A program made the position numbers and the translations under genes. From positions 1 through 49,632 of the forward strand of contig PKCS01000069.1 of NCBI GenBank assembly GCA_002862305.1: DNA of 49,632 bases. The letters are read 5' to 3'. Below the pieces are notes generated by a model. The model saw nothing but the letters and a program-made list of their open reading frames with translations, did not search any database and was not told the DNA's origin. Shown here one piece after another: positions 33,357-42,140 of the stretch (the stretch's first letter is position 1; each line of letters begins with the position of its first letter). The stretch is from Phycisphaerae bacterium. GTDB lineage: Bacteria > Planctomycetota > Phycisphaerae > Phycisphaerales > SM1A02.

Positions 33357-35543
33357 ATGCCACACGCGGACTCCGTGAATCCTCCGGACACGATCGCCCG
33401 CCTCCTCGATCGGCTCGATCAACTGCCTTCCCCGAGTGCGGTGGCCACCCGCCTCATCACCCTGCTGGACGATGAATCGGCTTCCTCGCGTGACGTCATC
33501 GACCTCGTGTCGACGGACCCCGCGCTGTCTGCGAAGGTCGTGAGCATGTGTGCCCGATCGCCCCGCGGGCGATCACTCGGGATCTCCAGCCTTGATCGTG
33601 CGGTGGTGCTGCTCGGTTTCGACGCCGTCCGCTCCGCTGCGCTCTCGGTGCGACTCTTCGAGACGGTGGGGGGGTTTCCTCATGGCGAGCCGCCCGGTCG
33701 ATCGAACCCCGCCTTCGACCACGACATGTTCTGGCGTCACTGTCTCGCCGTCGGGATCCTCTCGGATCGCATCGCGAGGCTGGTCAGGAAGCCCGCCCCC
33801 GCGAACGCGTTCCTCGCAGGACTCCTGCACGACATCGGTCACCTGGGACTTCACGCCGTGGCCCCCGACGTCTTCGCATCCCTCTGCGAGATGGCCGAGG
33901 CCCAGTGCACCTCGGTCGATCGCGTCGCTGCCCGGAACCTCGGCCTCGACGGGCGAACCGCTGGTACCCGGATCGCTCGCAGCTGGGGCCTGCCCGCCCC
34001 CCTGGTGGAGGTCATCGAACTCGTCGACCAGCCGCTGGATTCGATCTGGTCCTCCCGGTACCCGCTCCTGGTCGCGACCGTCTCCCTCGCCGACGCCCTG
34101 GTGGCACGCGACCAGGTCTCGATCGCGGGTCACGGGCTCCGGCTCTCCAGCATCAAGGGCCTCTGCTCCCGCCTGGAGCTTTCCCTCGACGACCTCCTTC
34201 GGATGCGGTCACCGGTGCTCGCCGAGGTCGAGTCCCGCGCCGTCGAACTTGGCCTGGAGCCACGACCCACCCCCGATCTCCTACTTGATTCCGTTGCCAG
34301 GGCCAATCGATCGGTGGGCCGGTTCGCGGCCGCCTACCGCGACCAGATCACCGAGAACCAGCGCTGCCAGGCCAGTCTCCACAGGCTCAACCACTTCCTG
34401 GCCAGAGGGGACCACGACACCCTCCAATCCGCGGTCGCCGCGGTCGCCGCATCCGCCTGCTCGATCATCGCCGGGTCGTCCGCCTGCGTGATCACCCCCG
34501 GCACCTCCGCCGGCGACGACCCCCAGATCACCTTCTGCGACGCGGACGACGCGACGTCCGTCGAGTTCCGCGCGGGCATGCCGGCGGACATCGCCCGGGA
34601 CGTCCTGTCCCGGAACCGTCTCGAGCGATGCGGCGAACCTATTCGGCTGCCCATGCCGGGCGGGGAGTTCGCGGTGCTCGCGCTCGGTCTGCCCGTTGGA
34701 AGCGGTTCCCCGGACTTCGTGCCCGACCCCGTCCTCGCGGGGGCATGGTCCAGTACCCTGTCCAGTGCACTCCTCCGGGAACGGAGCCACGAACTCGCGG
34801 CGCGCCTGGACCGCGCCGACCGGGCCCTGGCCTCCCAGCGAGACTACATGTCGAGTGCCCGGGCGGCCTCAGCCGTCGCATCCCTCGCCGCCGGCGTCGC
34901 CCGACAGATCGACCACCCGCTCTCCGTGATCCGGGAACGCACTGAATTGCTCCGGTCCTGCCTCGGTTCGACCGAACTCGAGCAGTCGGTCGAGGCGATC
35001 CACGACGCCTCCCGCCGGGCGATGGAGATCATCCGCGTCCTCACCGAGGCCGTCTCCCCGATCGACGTCAAGGCCGCTGCGGTCGACGTGGGCACGCTGC
35101 TCGCGCAGGCCTGCGACGTGGTGTCGCAACGGGCGGGGAATCGCGTCTTCGTCACCGCAGGGTCCGGGCCCGTGGTCGCCCACCTCGATCCCGACCTGCT
35201 GAAAAGGGTCCTGGTGGAGGCCATCGAGAACGCCCTCCAGTCCAGCCATGATTCCTCGATCATGCTCTCGTGGCAGTGGGAGCAGGCGAATCTCCAGGTC
35301 ACTGTCGCCGACAGCGGGCCGGGATTCAGTGCCGAGGCACTCGAGAAGGCCTTCGATCCCTTCTATTCAGGCAATCCGGCCCCGGGTCGAACCGGCCTCG
35401 GGCTTTCCGAGGCGCGCCGACTCGTCGAGGCCCACGGGGGTCGGGTCTCGGTCGCGAACCGCCAGGGCTGGAACCGGGGTGGACGGCTCCTGATCGAGCT
35501 CCCGGACGCCCGGGTTGCCGCGGGCAAAAAGGTCCTGGTGTAG
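33357..35543 (+). CDS. HDOD / GAF-like / histidine-kinase-like signalling protein lacking the phosphoacceptor His
   Basis: A 728-aa soluble protein. Residues ~15-250 form an HDOD domain with LLHDIGHLGLH. Residues ~320-480 look GAF-like and end in a coiled coil (ELAARLDRADRALASQRDYM). Residues ~505-565 match a HisKA dimerisation helix, SLAAGVARQIDHPLSV, where the usual A-G-V-A-H-E-I-N-N-P reads R516 instead of His; a His appears four residues later (H520). The ATPase domain looks intact: N box ENALQS (N625), G1 DSGPGF, F box FDPFY and G2 GRTGLGLS. So ATP binding is likely but classical autophosphorylation is doubtful. The ATG at 33357 (AGGA/GGGAG upstream) is preferred over 33306. The partner gene at 35618 is probably co-transcribed. 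Confidence 0.82.
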   Translation: MPHADSVNPPDTIARLLDRLDQLPSPSAVATRLITLLDDESASSRDVIDLVSTDPALSAKVVSMCARSPRGRSLGISSLDRAVVLLGFDAVRSAALSVRLFETVGGFPHGEPPGRSNPAFDHDMFWRHCLAVGILSDRIARLVRKPAPANAFLAGLLHDIGHLGLHAVAPDVFASLCEMAEAQCTSVDRVAARNLGLDGRTAGTRIARSWGLPAPLVEVIELVDQPLDSIWSSRYPLLVATVSLADALVARDQVSIAGHGLRLSSIKGLCSRLELSLDDLLRMRSPVLAEVESRAVELGLEPRPTPDLLLDSVARANRSVGRFAAAYRDQITENQRCQASLHRLNHFLARGDHDTLQSAVAAVAASACSIIAGSSACVITPGTSAGDDPQITFCDADDATSVEFRAGMPADIARDVLSRNRLERCGEPIRLPMPGGEFAVLALGLPVGSGSPDFVPDPVLAGAWSSTLSSALLRERSHELAARLDRADRALASQRDYMSSARAASAVASLAAGVARQIDHPLSVIRERTELLRSCLGSTELEQSVEAIHDASRRAMEIIRVLTEAVSPIDVKAAAVDVGTLLAQACDVVSQRAGNRVFVTAGSGPVVAHLDPDLLKRVLVEAIENALQSSHDSSIMLSWQWEQANLQVTVADSGPGFSAEALEKAFDPFYSGNPAPGRTGLGLSEARRLVEAHGGRVSVANRQGWNRGGRLLIELPDARVAAGKKVLV

Positions 35544-35556
35544 GACCTTTTGCCCG
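35521..35556 (+). other. Strong hairpin across the kinase-like gene stop codon
   Basis: The left arm 35521-35536 and right arm 35542-35556 pair over 15 bp with one bulged A and the loop GGTGT. The TAG stop (35541-35543) lies at the loop edge. No T-run follows, so it is more likely a processing, stability or attenuation element between the two signalling genes than a simple terminator. Confidence 0.6.
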
Positions 35557-35617
35557 AGTTGAGTGAAAGCGCGCTCCGATCGTGCCGATGACCCTGCAGT
35601 CATCTCTGGAGGATCGA

Positions 35618-36727
35618 ATGAACGACAATTATCCGGACATCCCGAACGAGCCCGACTCCCGCGGCAGCGACGTGCTCCTGATCCACGAAGGGACGCGATC
35701 CGCCTGCTCGGAAATGGCTTGGCGCCACCTCGAGGAGATGGGCGTCGAGTGCGGTTCCTGCGAGCAGCTCGAGTCGCGGATCATCGACGGTGGGACCGGC
35801 CTGGTCATCATCGACTGCTCGAGTCGTGCGGTCGCGGACACCGACCGGATCCGGACTCTTCGGCCCGGCCTCCCGGTCCTGGCCCTCGTCGACGAATCGT
35901 CGATGGAGTCCCTCCAGGACCTGCTCGCCGCCGGCGTGACCGACGTGCACTTCCTCGAATCCGGCGTGGAGACCCTTGGACGGCGCGTGGGTTCCCTGGT
36001 CGGTTCCGTGCACGGCACCGACCGCGACTCCATGGTCGAGCGCTCCCTCGAGATTCTTCGCGGACTGTGCTCCACCAACTCCGCGCTCTCGGAACGGGTC
36101 ACCGACCTGGAGTCCGAACTCGCGGAAGTCGAATCCGATGTGGCCTCCCAGGTCGAGATCGCCACCGTCGTCTCGTCCTTCAAGGCACTCCTCTCCCAGG
36201 AGCTTGGGGTGGAGGGCGTGCTCCAGACCGCGCTCGAGTTCATCCTCGGCCGGACCGGACCCACCAACGCCGCGATCTTCCTCGCCGACTCCGAGACCAG
36301 CTACTCCCTCGGCGCCTACGTCAACTGCGACTGCCCCCGGGAGAAGGCGGATCCCGTGCTCTGCAAGTTCACGACCGACGTCTGCCACCACGTGGCCGCG
36401 CCCGACGATCTGGTGCGCTTCGAGGACATCGACTCGTTCATCCAGGCGGTGGGACCCGAGGCGGAGATCCTCAGGTCCTCCGAGGTCATCGGGATGCCTT
36501 GTTCCTCCGACGGGGAGTGCCTCGCGGTGGTGTTCCTCTTCAGGTCCGAATCCGATCCGTTCCCCGAGCAGCTCGCTCCGGTGCTCGATGCGGTGCGGGT
36601 GACTCTCGCCGAGCAGCTTGCCACGATCGTCAGCATCCACCACCGGATCGAGGATCACTGGCCCGACGAGCCGACCGACGAGGCTTCGGACTGGGGATTC
36701 GGCACGGGGGGCAACAAGGCGGCCTGA
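35618..36727 (+). CDS. Receiver-like / coiled-coil / GAF-like protein with Cys-His cluster
   Basis: A 369-aa soluble protein with GGAGG 6 nt before the ATG. Residues 17-130 have the alternating pattern of a response-regulator receiver. Asp66 (GLVIIDC) is at the phosphorylation position, but the acidic pair reads H23-E24 and the conserved Lys is absent, so it is degenerate. A coiled coil (about 155-190) leads to a GAF-like domain (190-345) containing C237, C239, C249, C256, H257 and H258, a possible metal or Fe-S site. No output domain follows. I recognise the folds but no named family. It sits 74 bp after the HDOD kinase-like gene and converges with psd. A role as partner or sensor for that protein is inference. 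Confidence 0.75.
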   Translation: MNDNYPDIPNEPDSRGSDVLLIHEGTRSACSEMAWRHLEEMGVECGSCEQLESRIIDGGTGLVIIDCSSRAVADTDRIRTLRPGLPVLALVDESSMESLQDLLAAGVTDVHFLESGVETLGRRVGSLVGSVHGTDRDSMVERSLEILRGLCSTNSALSERVTDLESELAEVESDVASQVEIATVVSSFKALLSQELGVEGVLQTALEFILGRTGPTNAAIFLADSETSYSLGAYVNCDCPREKADPVLCKFTTDVCHHVAAPDDLVRFEDIDSFIQAVGPEAEILRSSEVIGMPCSSDGECLAVVFLFRSESDPFPEQLAPVLDAVRVTLAEQLATIVSIHHRIEDHWPDEPTDEASDWGFGTGGNKAA

Positions 36728-36737
36728 GCCCGGAGGC

Positions 36738-37412
36738 TTACCCGCTCCCCATCGCCTCGACGGAGGCAAGGATCGTCACCCCGCCCCGGACGCGATCACC
36801 CACCGCAACCCTGACCTGCGGACCCTCCGCTCCCCGGTCGGGCAGGATGAGCTCGGTGGTCGACCCGAACTTGATCATCCCGAACCGCTGGGCCCTGTCC
36901 AGGGTGTCCCCGCTGCTGATCGGGCAGACGATCCGCCTTGCGATCGCACCCGACACCTGCCGCACCCCGAAGGGCTCGCCGGATTCCATGGAGAGCAGGA
37001 CCAGGTTCGATTCGTTGACCTTCGCGGATTCCTCGGTCCGGGCATCGAGGTACTTCCCCGGGGTGTAGACCAGTCCACGCACCGTCGCCTTGCACGGGGA
37101 TCGATTCACGTGCACGTCGAGCACGCTCAGGAAGATGCGGATGATCACCGCAGGGCCGTCGACCGCCGGATGCTCCGGAACGCGCTCAATGGCCGAGATC
37201 CTGCCGTCCGCCGGGCTCACGAGGTCGGCGGGGTCCCGGGAGGCGGGCCGCCGGCCCAGCGGGTCCCTGAAGAACCAGGCCACCACGAACCAGGGCACCA
37301 GCACCAGCATCCCGATCCACCACCAGCCGAGGAGTCCCGAGACCACCAGAACGATCGCCGCCAGCACGCTGGCGGTGAGCCATTCCCTGATTCCGTACGG
37401 GGAGAGAGTCAC
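36738..37412 (-). CDS. psd: Phosphatidylserine decarboxylase, short form
   Basis: This 224-aa proenzyme should make phosphatidylethanolamine from phosphatidylserine at the membrane. The self-cleavage site is FGST (182-185), splitting between G183 and S184 to give the pyruvoyl group. SPADG (D69) and LDVHVNR (H101) complete the usual Asp-His-Ser set. Two N-terminal hydrophobic helices (about 12-46) anchor it. The length fits the short archaeal/PSD-B-like group. It is 25 bp downstream of the HTH membrane-protein gene on the same strand. No pssA is visible here. Confidence 0.92.
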   Translation of the reverse strand: MTLSPYGIREWLTASVLAAIVLVVSGLLGWWWIGMLVLVPWFVVAWFFRDPLGRRPASRDPADLVSPADGRISAIERVPEHPAVDGPAVIIRIFLSVLDVHVNRSPCKATVRGLVYTPGKYLDARTEESAKVNESNLVLLSMESGEPFGVRQVSGAIARRIVCPISSGDTLDRAQRFGMIKFGSTTELILPDRGAEGPQVRVAVGDRVRGGVTILASVEAMGSG

Positions 37413-37437
37413 GTCGTTTCGTCGCCGGCGGCTCCGG

Positions 37438-38244
37438 TCATTCCGTGGCGCGACCGACCACGAAGCCGACCACCAGGAGTGCGAGCAGGAGCCCGATCAT
37501 CACGCTGACTCCGACGATGGACACGAACCACGCCGCGATCCCGCTGCCACCGGACCCGATCACCGCGGTCGCCATGATGGCCACGACGATCAGTGCCACG
37601 CAGGCCGCGATCATGCCGCCGAGCGCCATCCCGCTTCCCGCGCCGTCGTACTCCTCGACGATCATCGGGACGTTCATCGGGGTGTTCCCGATCGCGGCCG
37701 CCACGTCCTGGGCGCTTCCCTCGTCCTCCATCCGGCGGAAGATGCCGCTGGCGCTGGAGGGGAGGTCGACGGGGTCGTCGTCCTCGAAGGACTGGTTCAT
37801 GAGGGCCGCCCCGGCCATCGAATCATCCGATTCCCTGGTCAGGTCCATCATCTTGCTGCCGGAGTCCATGCCGGTGTCGAATCCGAAGTCGTCATCGCCA
37901 TCCAGCTTGGGGCTCTCCTGGGCGAGTGCGGTATCGAATGCGCTGATGCCCGTCGCCTCGTTGGAGTCCGCGAGGCCGATCGCGCTGCCGCTGGCACTCG
38001 CGTCGTCGAGCTCGATCACCGGATCGAACGAGTCCTCGAGGTTGATGGGATCGCCCACGACGGAATCGTCGAGGCCGATGCTGGGGGCGTCGAGGATGAT
38101 CTGGAGCTGGTCCGCCTTGATCATCACCTCACCCTCCTGCTTGAACTCCTGCAACTTCCCGTCCTGGATCATCTGCTTGACATCATCGACGGACTGTCCC
38201 AGCTGCTCAGCTGCTTCTTCCATCGTGAGGAACATCTTCGACAT
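37438..38244 (-). CDS. Membrane-anchored protein with excisionase/MerR-like HTH
   Basis: A 268-aa protein. The first ~50 residues (MFLTMEEAAEQLGQSVDDVKQ... then GKLQEFKQEGEVMIKADQL) are a winged HTH like excisionase or helix-turn-helix 17 domains. Residues 55-190 are acidic and low in order (many Asp, Ser, Gly). Two hydrophobic helices (about 205-228 and 236-262) close the protein. Such HTH-linker-membrane proteins recur in Phycisphaerae, but I know of no assigned role; membrane-tethered DNA binding or a protein-protein adaptor are both possible. AGGAG lies 8 nt before the ATG. psd follows after 25 bp. Confidence 0.75.
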   Translation of the reverse strand: MSKMFLTMEEAAEQLGQSVDDVKQMIQDGKLQEFKQEGEVMIKADQLQIILDAPSIGLDDSVVGDPINLEDSFDPVIELDDASASGSAIGLADSNEATGISAFDTALAQESPKLDGDDDFGFDTGMDSGSKMMDLTRESDDSMAGAALMNQSFEDDDPVDLPSSASGIFRRMEDEGSAQDVAAAIGNTPMNVPMIVEEYDGAGSGMALGGMIAACVALIVVAIMATAVIGSGGSGIAAWFVSIVGVSVMIGLLLALLVVGFVVGRATE

Positions 38245-38638
38245 GGTGCAGGCTCCTGAAAGAACGGTGGGGCTTGGTCCGGCCGTCTCGGGAAGGGGGT
38301 TCCGGGCCGTGGATCGGGTTCGAGGGACGGTCTCACTATTCGTGCCCGGAGGCCTGAAAGTTCAGGTCGAGCGGCACTGTTATCGAGAATTGGAAGGTAC
38401 TCCTTGGGGTTGCCGGACGCAACCGATCAGGGCTTCGTCTGGCCCGAAAATCGCCCCTTACGGCCGTTGAGGAACCTTTTCCGCCGCGGACGACCATCGA
38501 CGGTCACCACCCTGTCGCCAGCTTTCCCACCGTTGGACCCGGTCGTCTCCCGGGCCGGTCGCCTGCCTGGTCCGGACTCGCCCTGCCGGGCCGGTCCCCC
38601 GGGATCCCGGCCCCGCTCGATTCCACCCCAGCCCTATC
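38245..38638. other. 394-bp divergent intergenic region (HTH protein / mutY)
   Basis: No gene supported. It contains a 14-bp palindrome CCTGAA-AG-TTCAGG (38353-38366), about 110 bp before the HTH-protein start, which may be its own operator. A TATCAT (38635-38640) overlaps the mutY ATG and lies 7 nt before an in-frame GTG (38648). Confidence 0.4.
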
Positions 38639-39748
38639 ATGAGCCTCGTGCCTGTTGAAAACGGAATCCCCGCCGAACCCCCGGCCCTCGAGCCCCGCGC
38701 AACCTCCTCGATCGCCGGGGCGCTCGAGGCGTGGTTCCCCGAGGCGGCCCGCGAGCTGCCCTGGCGCACCCGGCGCTCCGGTTACCACGCCCTGGTCTCC
38801 GAGGCGATGCTCCAGCAGACCCAGGTGGCCAGGGTGGTCGATTCGTTCCTCAGGTTCGTCGCGAGGTTTCCAACCGTGGAATCCCTCGCGGAGGCCGACG
38901 AGCAGGACGTCCTCGCGCTGTGGCAGGGTCTCGGGTACTACCGACGCGCACGGAACCTCCATGCGGCCGCTCGAATGGTGTGCGACGAGTTCGACGGGGA
39001 GGTCCCCGGCCGGGCCGATCTTCTCCTGAAGCTGCCCGGGGTCGGTCGCTACACGGCGGGCGCCATCGCATCGATCGTCAACGGGGAACGGGCACCGATC
39101 GTCGACGGGAACGTGGCCAGGGTGCTTTCCCGGCTCGCCAGGTTCCCCGGACGCCCCGGGGAGCGCGCATTCGACCGGTGGTGCTGGTCCCAGTCCGAGG
39201 CGATGGTGCTGAGCGCCTCCGACCCGGGCGTGCTCAACGAGGCGATGATGGAGCTCGGAGCGACCGTCTGCACCAAGCATTCCCCGGCCTGTGACCGATG
39301 TCCTGCCAGCGCCCACTGTCGCGCGGCGGTGGCGGGGGACCCCCAGGAGTTCCCGACCCCCAAGCCGCCACCCGCCCGCAAGGTCGTCCACCACCACGCC
39401 CTGCTGCTCACCCGGACCCACCGAAACCGGTCCGAGGTGTTCCTCCAGCAGCGTCCGGACGAGGGACTCTGGGCCCGCATGTGGCAGCCACCGACCCTGG
39501 AGACCGATCGGCGGCTTTCCCTGTCGGAGCTCGGCACCCGCTGGAAGGTGGATCCCCGTTCGATGGACCGGAGCCTCGAGTTCACGCACCGGACCTCCCA
39601 TCGGGACGTCTGCTTCCACGTCCACGTGACCTCGTCGCGACCCGGGGTCGAGTTGTCCGGTCGCTGGCATCCGGCCGGCAGTCTCGGGGAGATCCCGCTC
39701 GCGAACCCGCATGCACGGATGATCAGGGACCTCGCCGGCGGGTCCTGA
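38639..39748 (+). CDS. mutY: A/G-specific adenine DNA glycosylase
   Basis: This 369-aa enzyme removes adenine mispaired with 8-oxoguanine. Catalytic E55 lies in SEAMLQQTQV and D156 in VDGNVARVLSR, after the helix-hairpin-helix LPGVGRYTAGAI. The [4Fe-4S] ligands C211, C218, C221 and C227 keep the C-x6-C-x2-C-x5-C spacing. The C-terminal ~130 residues form the NUDIX-like 8-oxoG recognition domain. The ATG at 38639 overlaps a TATCAT hexamer; an in-frame GTG at 38648 lies 7 nt after it and may be the real, leaderless start, costing three residues. Confidence 0.95.
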   Translation: MSLVPVENGIPAEPPALEPRATSSIAGALEAWFPEAARELPWRTRRSGYHALVSEAMLQQTQVARVVDSFLRFVARFPTVESLAEADEQDVLALWQGLGYYRRARNLHAAARMVCDEFDGEVPGRADLLLKLPGVGRYTAGAIASIVNGERAPIVDGNVARVLSRLARFPGRPGERAFDRWCWSQSEAMVLSASDPGVLNEAMMELGATVCTKHSPACDRCPASAHCRAAVAGDPQEFPTPKPPPARKVVHHHALLLTRTHRNRSEVFLQQRPDEGLWARMWQPPTLETDRRLSLSELGTRWKVDPRSMDRSLEFTHRTSHRDVCFHVHVTSSRPGVELSGRWHPAGSLGEIPLANPHARMIRDLAGGS

Positions 39749-39761
39749 AGCAGGGGGGGGC

Positions 39762-42140
39762 TCAGGCGGTTGCGGACTGCGGCGATTCGGCCGCGAGGTT
39801 CTCGACCTCGTCGGACTCCTGGTCCCCGGCCTGCTTGCCGGGGTAGGAGATCCTGCCGTGGTAGATCGCGCAGAGGCTCTTGATGATCGAGTCCTCCACG
39901 GTGCGCAGTTCCCGGAAGCTGAGGGGGCACTCGTCGTACTGGCCATCCTCCAGCCGCTTTCGGCTCAGCGACCGGACCAGCGTCTCGATGCGGTTGGGAG
40001 TGGGTTCACCCATCGCCCGGGTGGCGCTCTCGACGCAGTCGCAGAGCATCAGGATGGCGGCTTCCCTGGTCCGGGGCTTGGGGCCGGGGTAGCGGAACTC
40101 GAACTCCTCGACCGCTCCGTCCTGCCCTTCCTCCGCGGCCTTGCTCTGGGCGGCGTGGTAGAAGTACTCGACGAGGGTCGTGCCGTGGTGGCTCTCTATG
40201 AAGTGATGCAGCACCCTCGGAAGCCCGTACTCGCGTCCCAGCTCGACGCCATCCTTCACGTGTCCGGTGATGATGAGCAGGCTCATGGCGGGGCTCAGCT
40301 TGTCGTGCTTGTTGGGGCCACCCGCCTGGTTCTCGATGAAGTACTCGGGCTTGTTGATCTTGCCGATGTCGTGGTACAGCGCACCCACGTAGACGAGCAG
40401 GCTGTCCGCACCGATGCTGTCCGCGGCCGCTTCCGCGATGTTGGCGATCTGGATCGAGTGGTTGTAGGTCCCGGGGGCCTTCTGCTGCATCTGCCTCAGC
40501 AGGGGATGCCTCGGGTCCCTCAGCTCGCTCAGGGTGAGTCCGGTGGTCAGCCCGAAGATCCGTTCGATGCTCGGCAGCGCACCCAGCATCACGAATCCCA
40601 CGAGGTACGCCGCGGCGAATGCGAACGCGGAGTTGATCAGGATGATCCTCCACGCACCGAGGGTCACCGACAGCTGCGGGATGATGGTCAGCGCGAACAT
40701 CAGGGCTCCGACGACCGCGGTCACCGTCGCGGCCCGGATCATCGCACGCCGGTTCCTGAATTCCCGGAGCATGCTGGCCATCGTCGCGCAGGTGATCAGC
40801 TGGGCCGCCACCACCATCGCTTCCAGCTCCAGGGCCAGGGCCAGGAGCACGATCTGGATGAGCGTCGCGAAGAGGGCGATGCGCCGGTCGTAGGAGAGCG
40901 AGACGATGATGACCACGATCAGGGTCGCGGACAGGGTCGCCAGCACGGTCAGGCTCGGCAGCTTCACGGCCACCAGCGTCGCGGACGCGGTCGAGACCAG
41001 CACGATGGCGAGGATCACCGCGAGTCGCAGCGAGTTCCGCGCGATGCTCGGGTAGAAGACCGCCGCGTAGCTCGCGAGCAGGGTGCACAGGCCAGCGGCC
41101 AGTCCCGCGATGGCGATGCCCATGAGGATCATCTCGTTCGAGGCGTCGTCGGTCGCGCGATACGCCTGTCGTGACTCCTCGATGCCCACGATCTGCTCGG
41201 GCGTCAGCACGTCGCCGGGCATGGCGAGTATCTCCCCCCGCTCGTGGTTGAGCCGGACTGGAACGACCTCCTCGGCGGCCTTCTTCGCGACCGCCGCGGT
41301 CAGGTTCTGGTCCACGTAGGCGGTGGGCTGGGGAGCCTCGATGATCCGATGCACGACGATCGGGGTGACTTCACGCGGGAAACCCGCCCGGCGGGCGAGC
41401 ATCTCCAGCTCGTTCGCGGCGTTCTGCAGGCTCTCCTCGCCTTCCCCGAGCTTGATCGCGTCGTTGAAGGGTATCGCCCGGAGGTCGTCCTGGTCGACTT
41501 CGGGCTTGTCCCCGGGCTGGTCGATGGTCGCCTTGTTCAGGGTGGTCGCGAACGCCTGGAAGTCCGGGACCGACAGGATCGGATCCTCGCCGGCCAGGGC
41601 GTCCATGAACCTCTGGTTCCACCTCGTCCAGTCGGCGTTCGGCGTCCCGTCCACCGGTGCGTACTTCCTGACCAGGGGCAGCCTTGCCTTGTCCAATGCG
41701 AAGGCCTTGGCCAGTTCGGGGTTGACCTCCTCGATGGTCGAGCTCTCCGCGACCGCCCTGGGGAGTCCCTCGATGGCGGCCTGGATCTGGTCGAGGTAGG
41801 CACGCTTGGGCACGAAGATCAAGGGCGCCGCCTTGCGGGCCTCCGCCCTCGCGCGCTCCGTTGCTTGTCGATCCGGCACCTCGAAGTCGACCAGGTTCAC
41901 GATGGGACTCTGGACCAGTTCCCCCACGTAGGGCTGCCTCGCATTCCGCCCCCACGAGAGCATGGCGGTCACCAGGACCACGAAGAGCAGGCAGGCGGTT
42001 CCACCGTAGACGACCTGCTTCTGTCGAAGCTTGAGCCACAGTTCGCCCGATCGCTTCGGCAGGCGCCGGCGCAGCTCCTTTCGACGTCGCGTCGAGCTCG
42101 CCTTCGATGATTTGCCGTTGCGGCTTTGCGTGGTGTTCAT
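39762..42140 (-). CDS. 7TM-HD membrane phosphodiesterase (PgpH/YqfF-like)
   Basis: This 792-aa protein matches the PgpH family, which hydrolyses cyclic di-AMP. Order: basic cytoplasmic N-terminus; one helix (about 44-62); a large extracytoplasmic 7TMR-HDED region (63-~330); a cluster of about seven helices (~335-560); and a cytoplasmic HD domain with NHSIQIANIAEAAA and the metal motif YHDIGK (H590-D591), then HHFIESHHGTT and AILMLCDCVESATRA. The ATG at 42140 starts a polar basic N-terminus; 41 in-frame codons upstream are not used. Whether this lineage makes c-di-AMP cannot be told from here. Confidence 0.9.
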   Translation of the reverse strand: MNTTQSRNGKSSKASSTRRRKELRRRLPKRSGELWLKLRQKQVVYGGTACLLFVVLVTAMLSWGRNARQPYVGELVQSPIVNLVDFEVPDRQATERARAEARKAAPLIFVPKRAYLDQIQAAIEGLPRAVAESSTIEEVNPELAKAFALDKARLPLVRKYAPVDGTPNADWTRWNQRFMDALAGEDPILSVPDFQAFATTLNKATIDQPGDKPEVDQDDLRAIPFNDAIKLGEGEESLQNAANELEMLARRAGFPREVTPIVVHRIIEAPQPTAYVDQNLTAAVAKKAAEEVVPVRLNHERGEILAMPGDVLTPEQIVGIEESRQAYRATDDASNEMILMGIAIAGLAAGLCTLLASYAAVFYPSIARNSLRLAVILAIVLVSTASATLVAVKLPSLTVLATLSATLIVVIIVSLSYDRRIALFATLIQIVLLALALELEAMVVAAQLITCATMASMLREFRNRRAMIRAATVTAVVGALMFALTIIPQLSVTLGAWRIILINSAFAFAAAYLVGFVMLGALPSIERIFGLTTGLTLSELRDPRHPLLRQMQQKAPGTYNHSIQIANIAEAAADSIGADSLLVYVGALYHDIGKINKPEYFIENQAGGPNKHDKLSPAMSLLIITGHVKDGVELGREYGLPRVLHHFIESHHGTTLVEYFYHAAQSKAAEEGQDGAVEEFEFRYPGPKPRTREAAILMLCDCVESATRAMGEPTPNRIETLVRSLSRKRLEDGQYDECPLSFRELRTVEDSIIKSLCAIYHGRISYPGKQAGDQESDEVENLAAESPQSATA

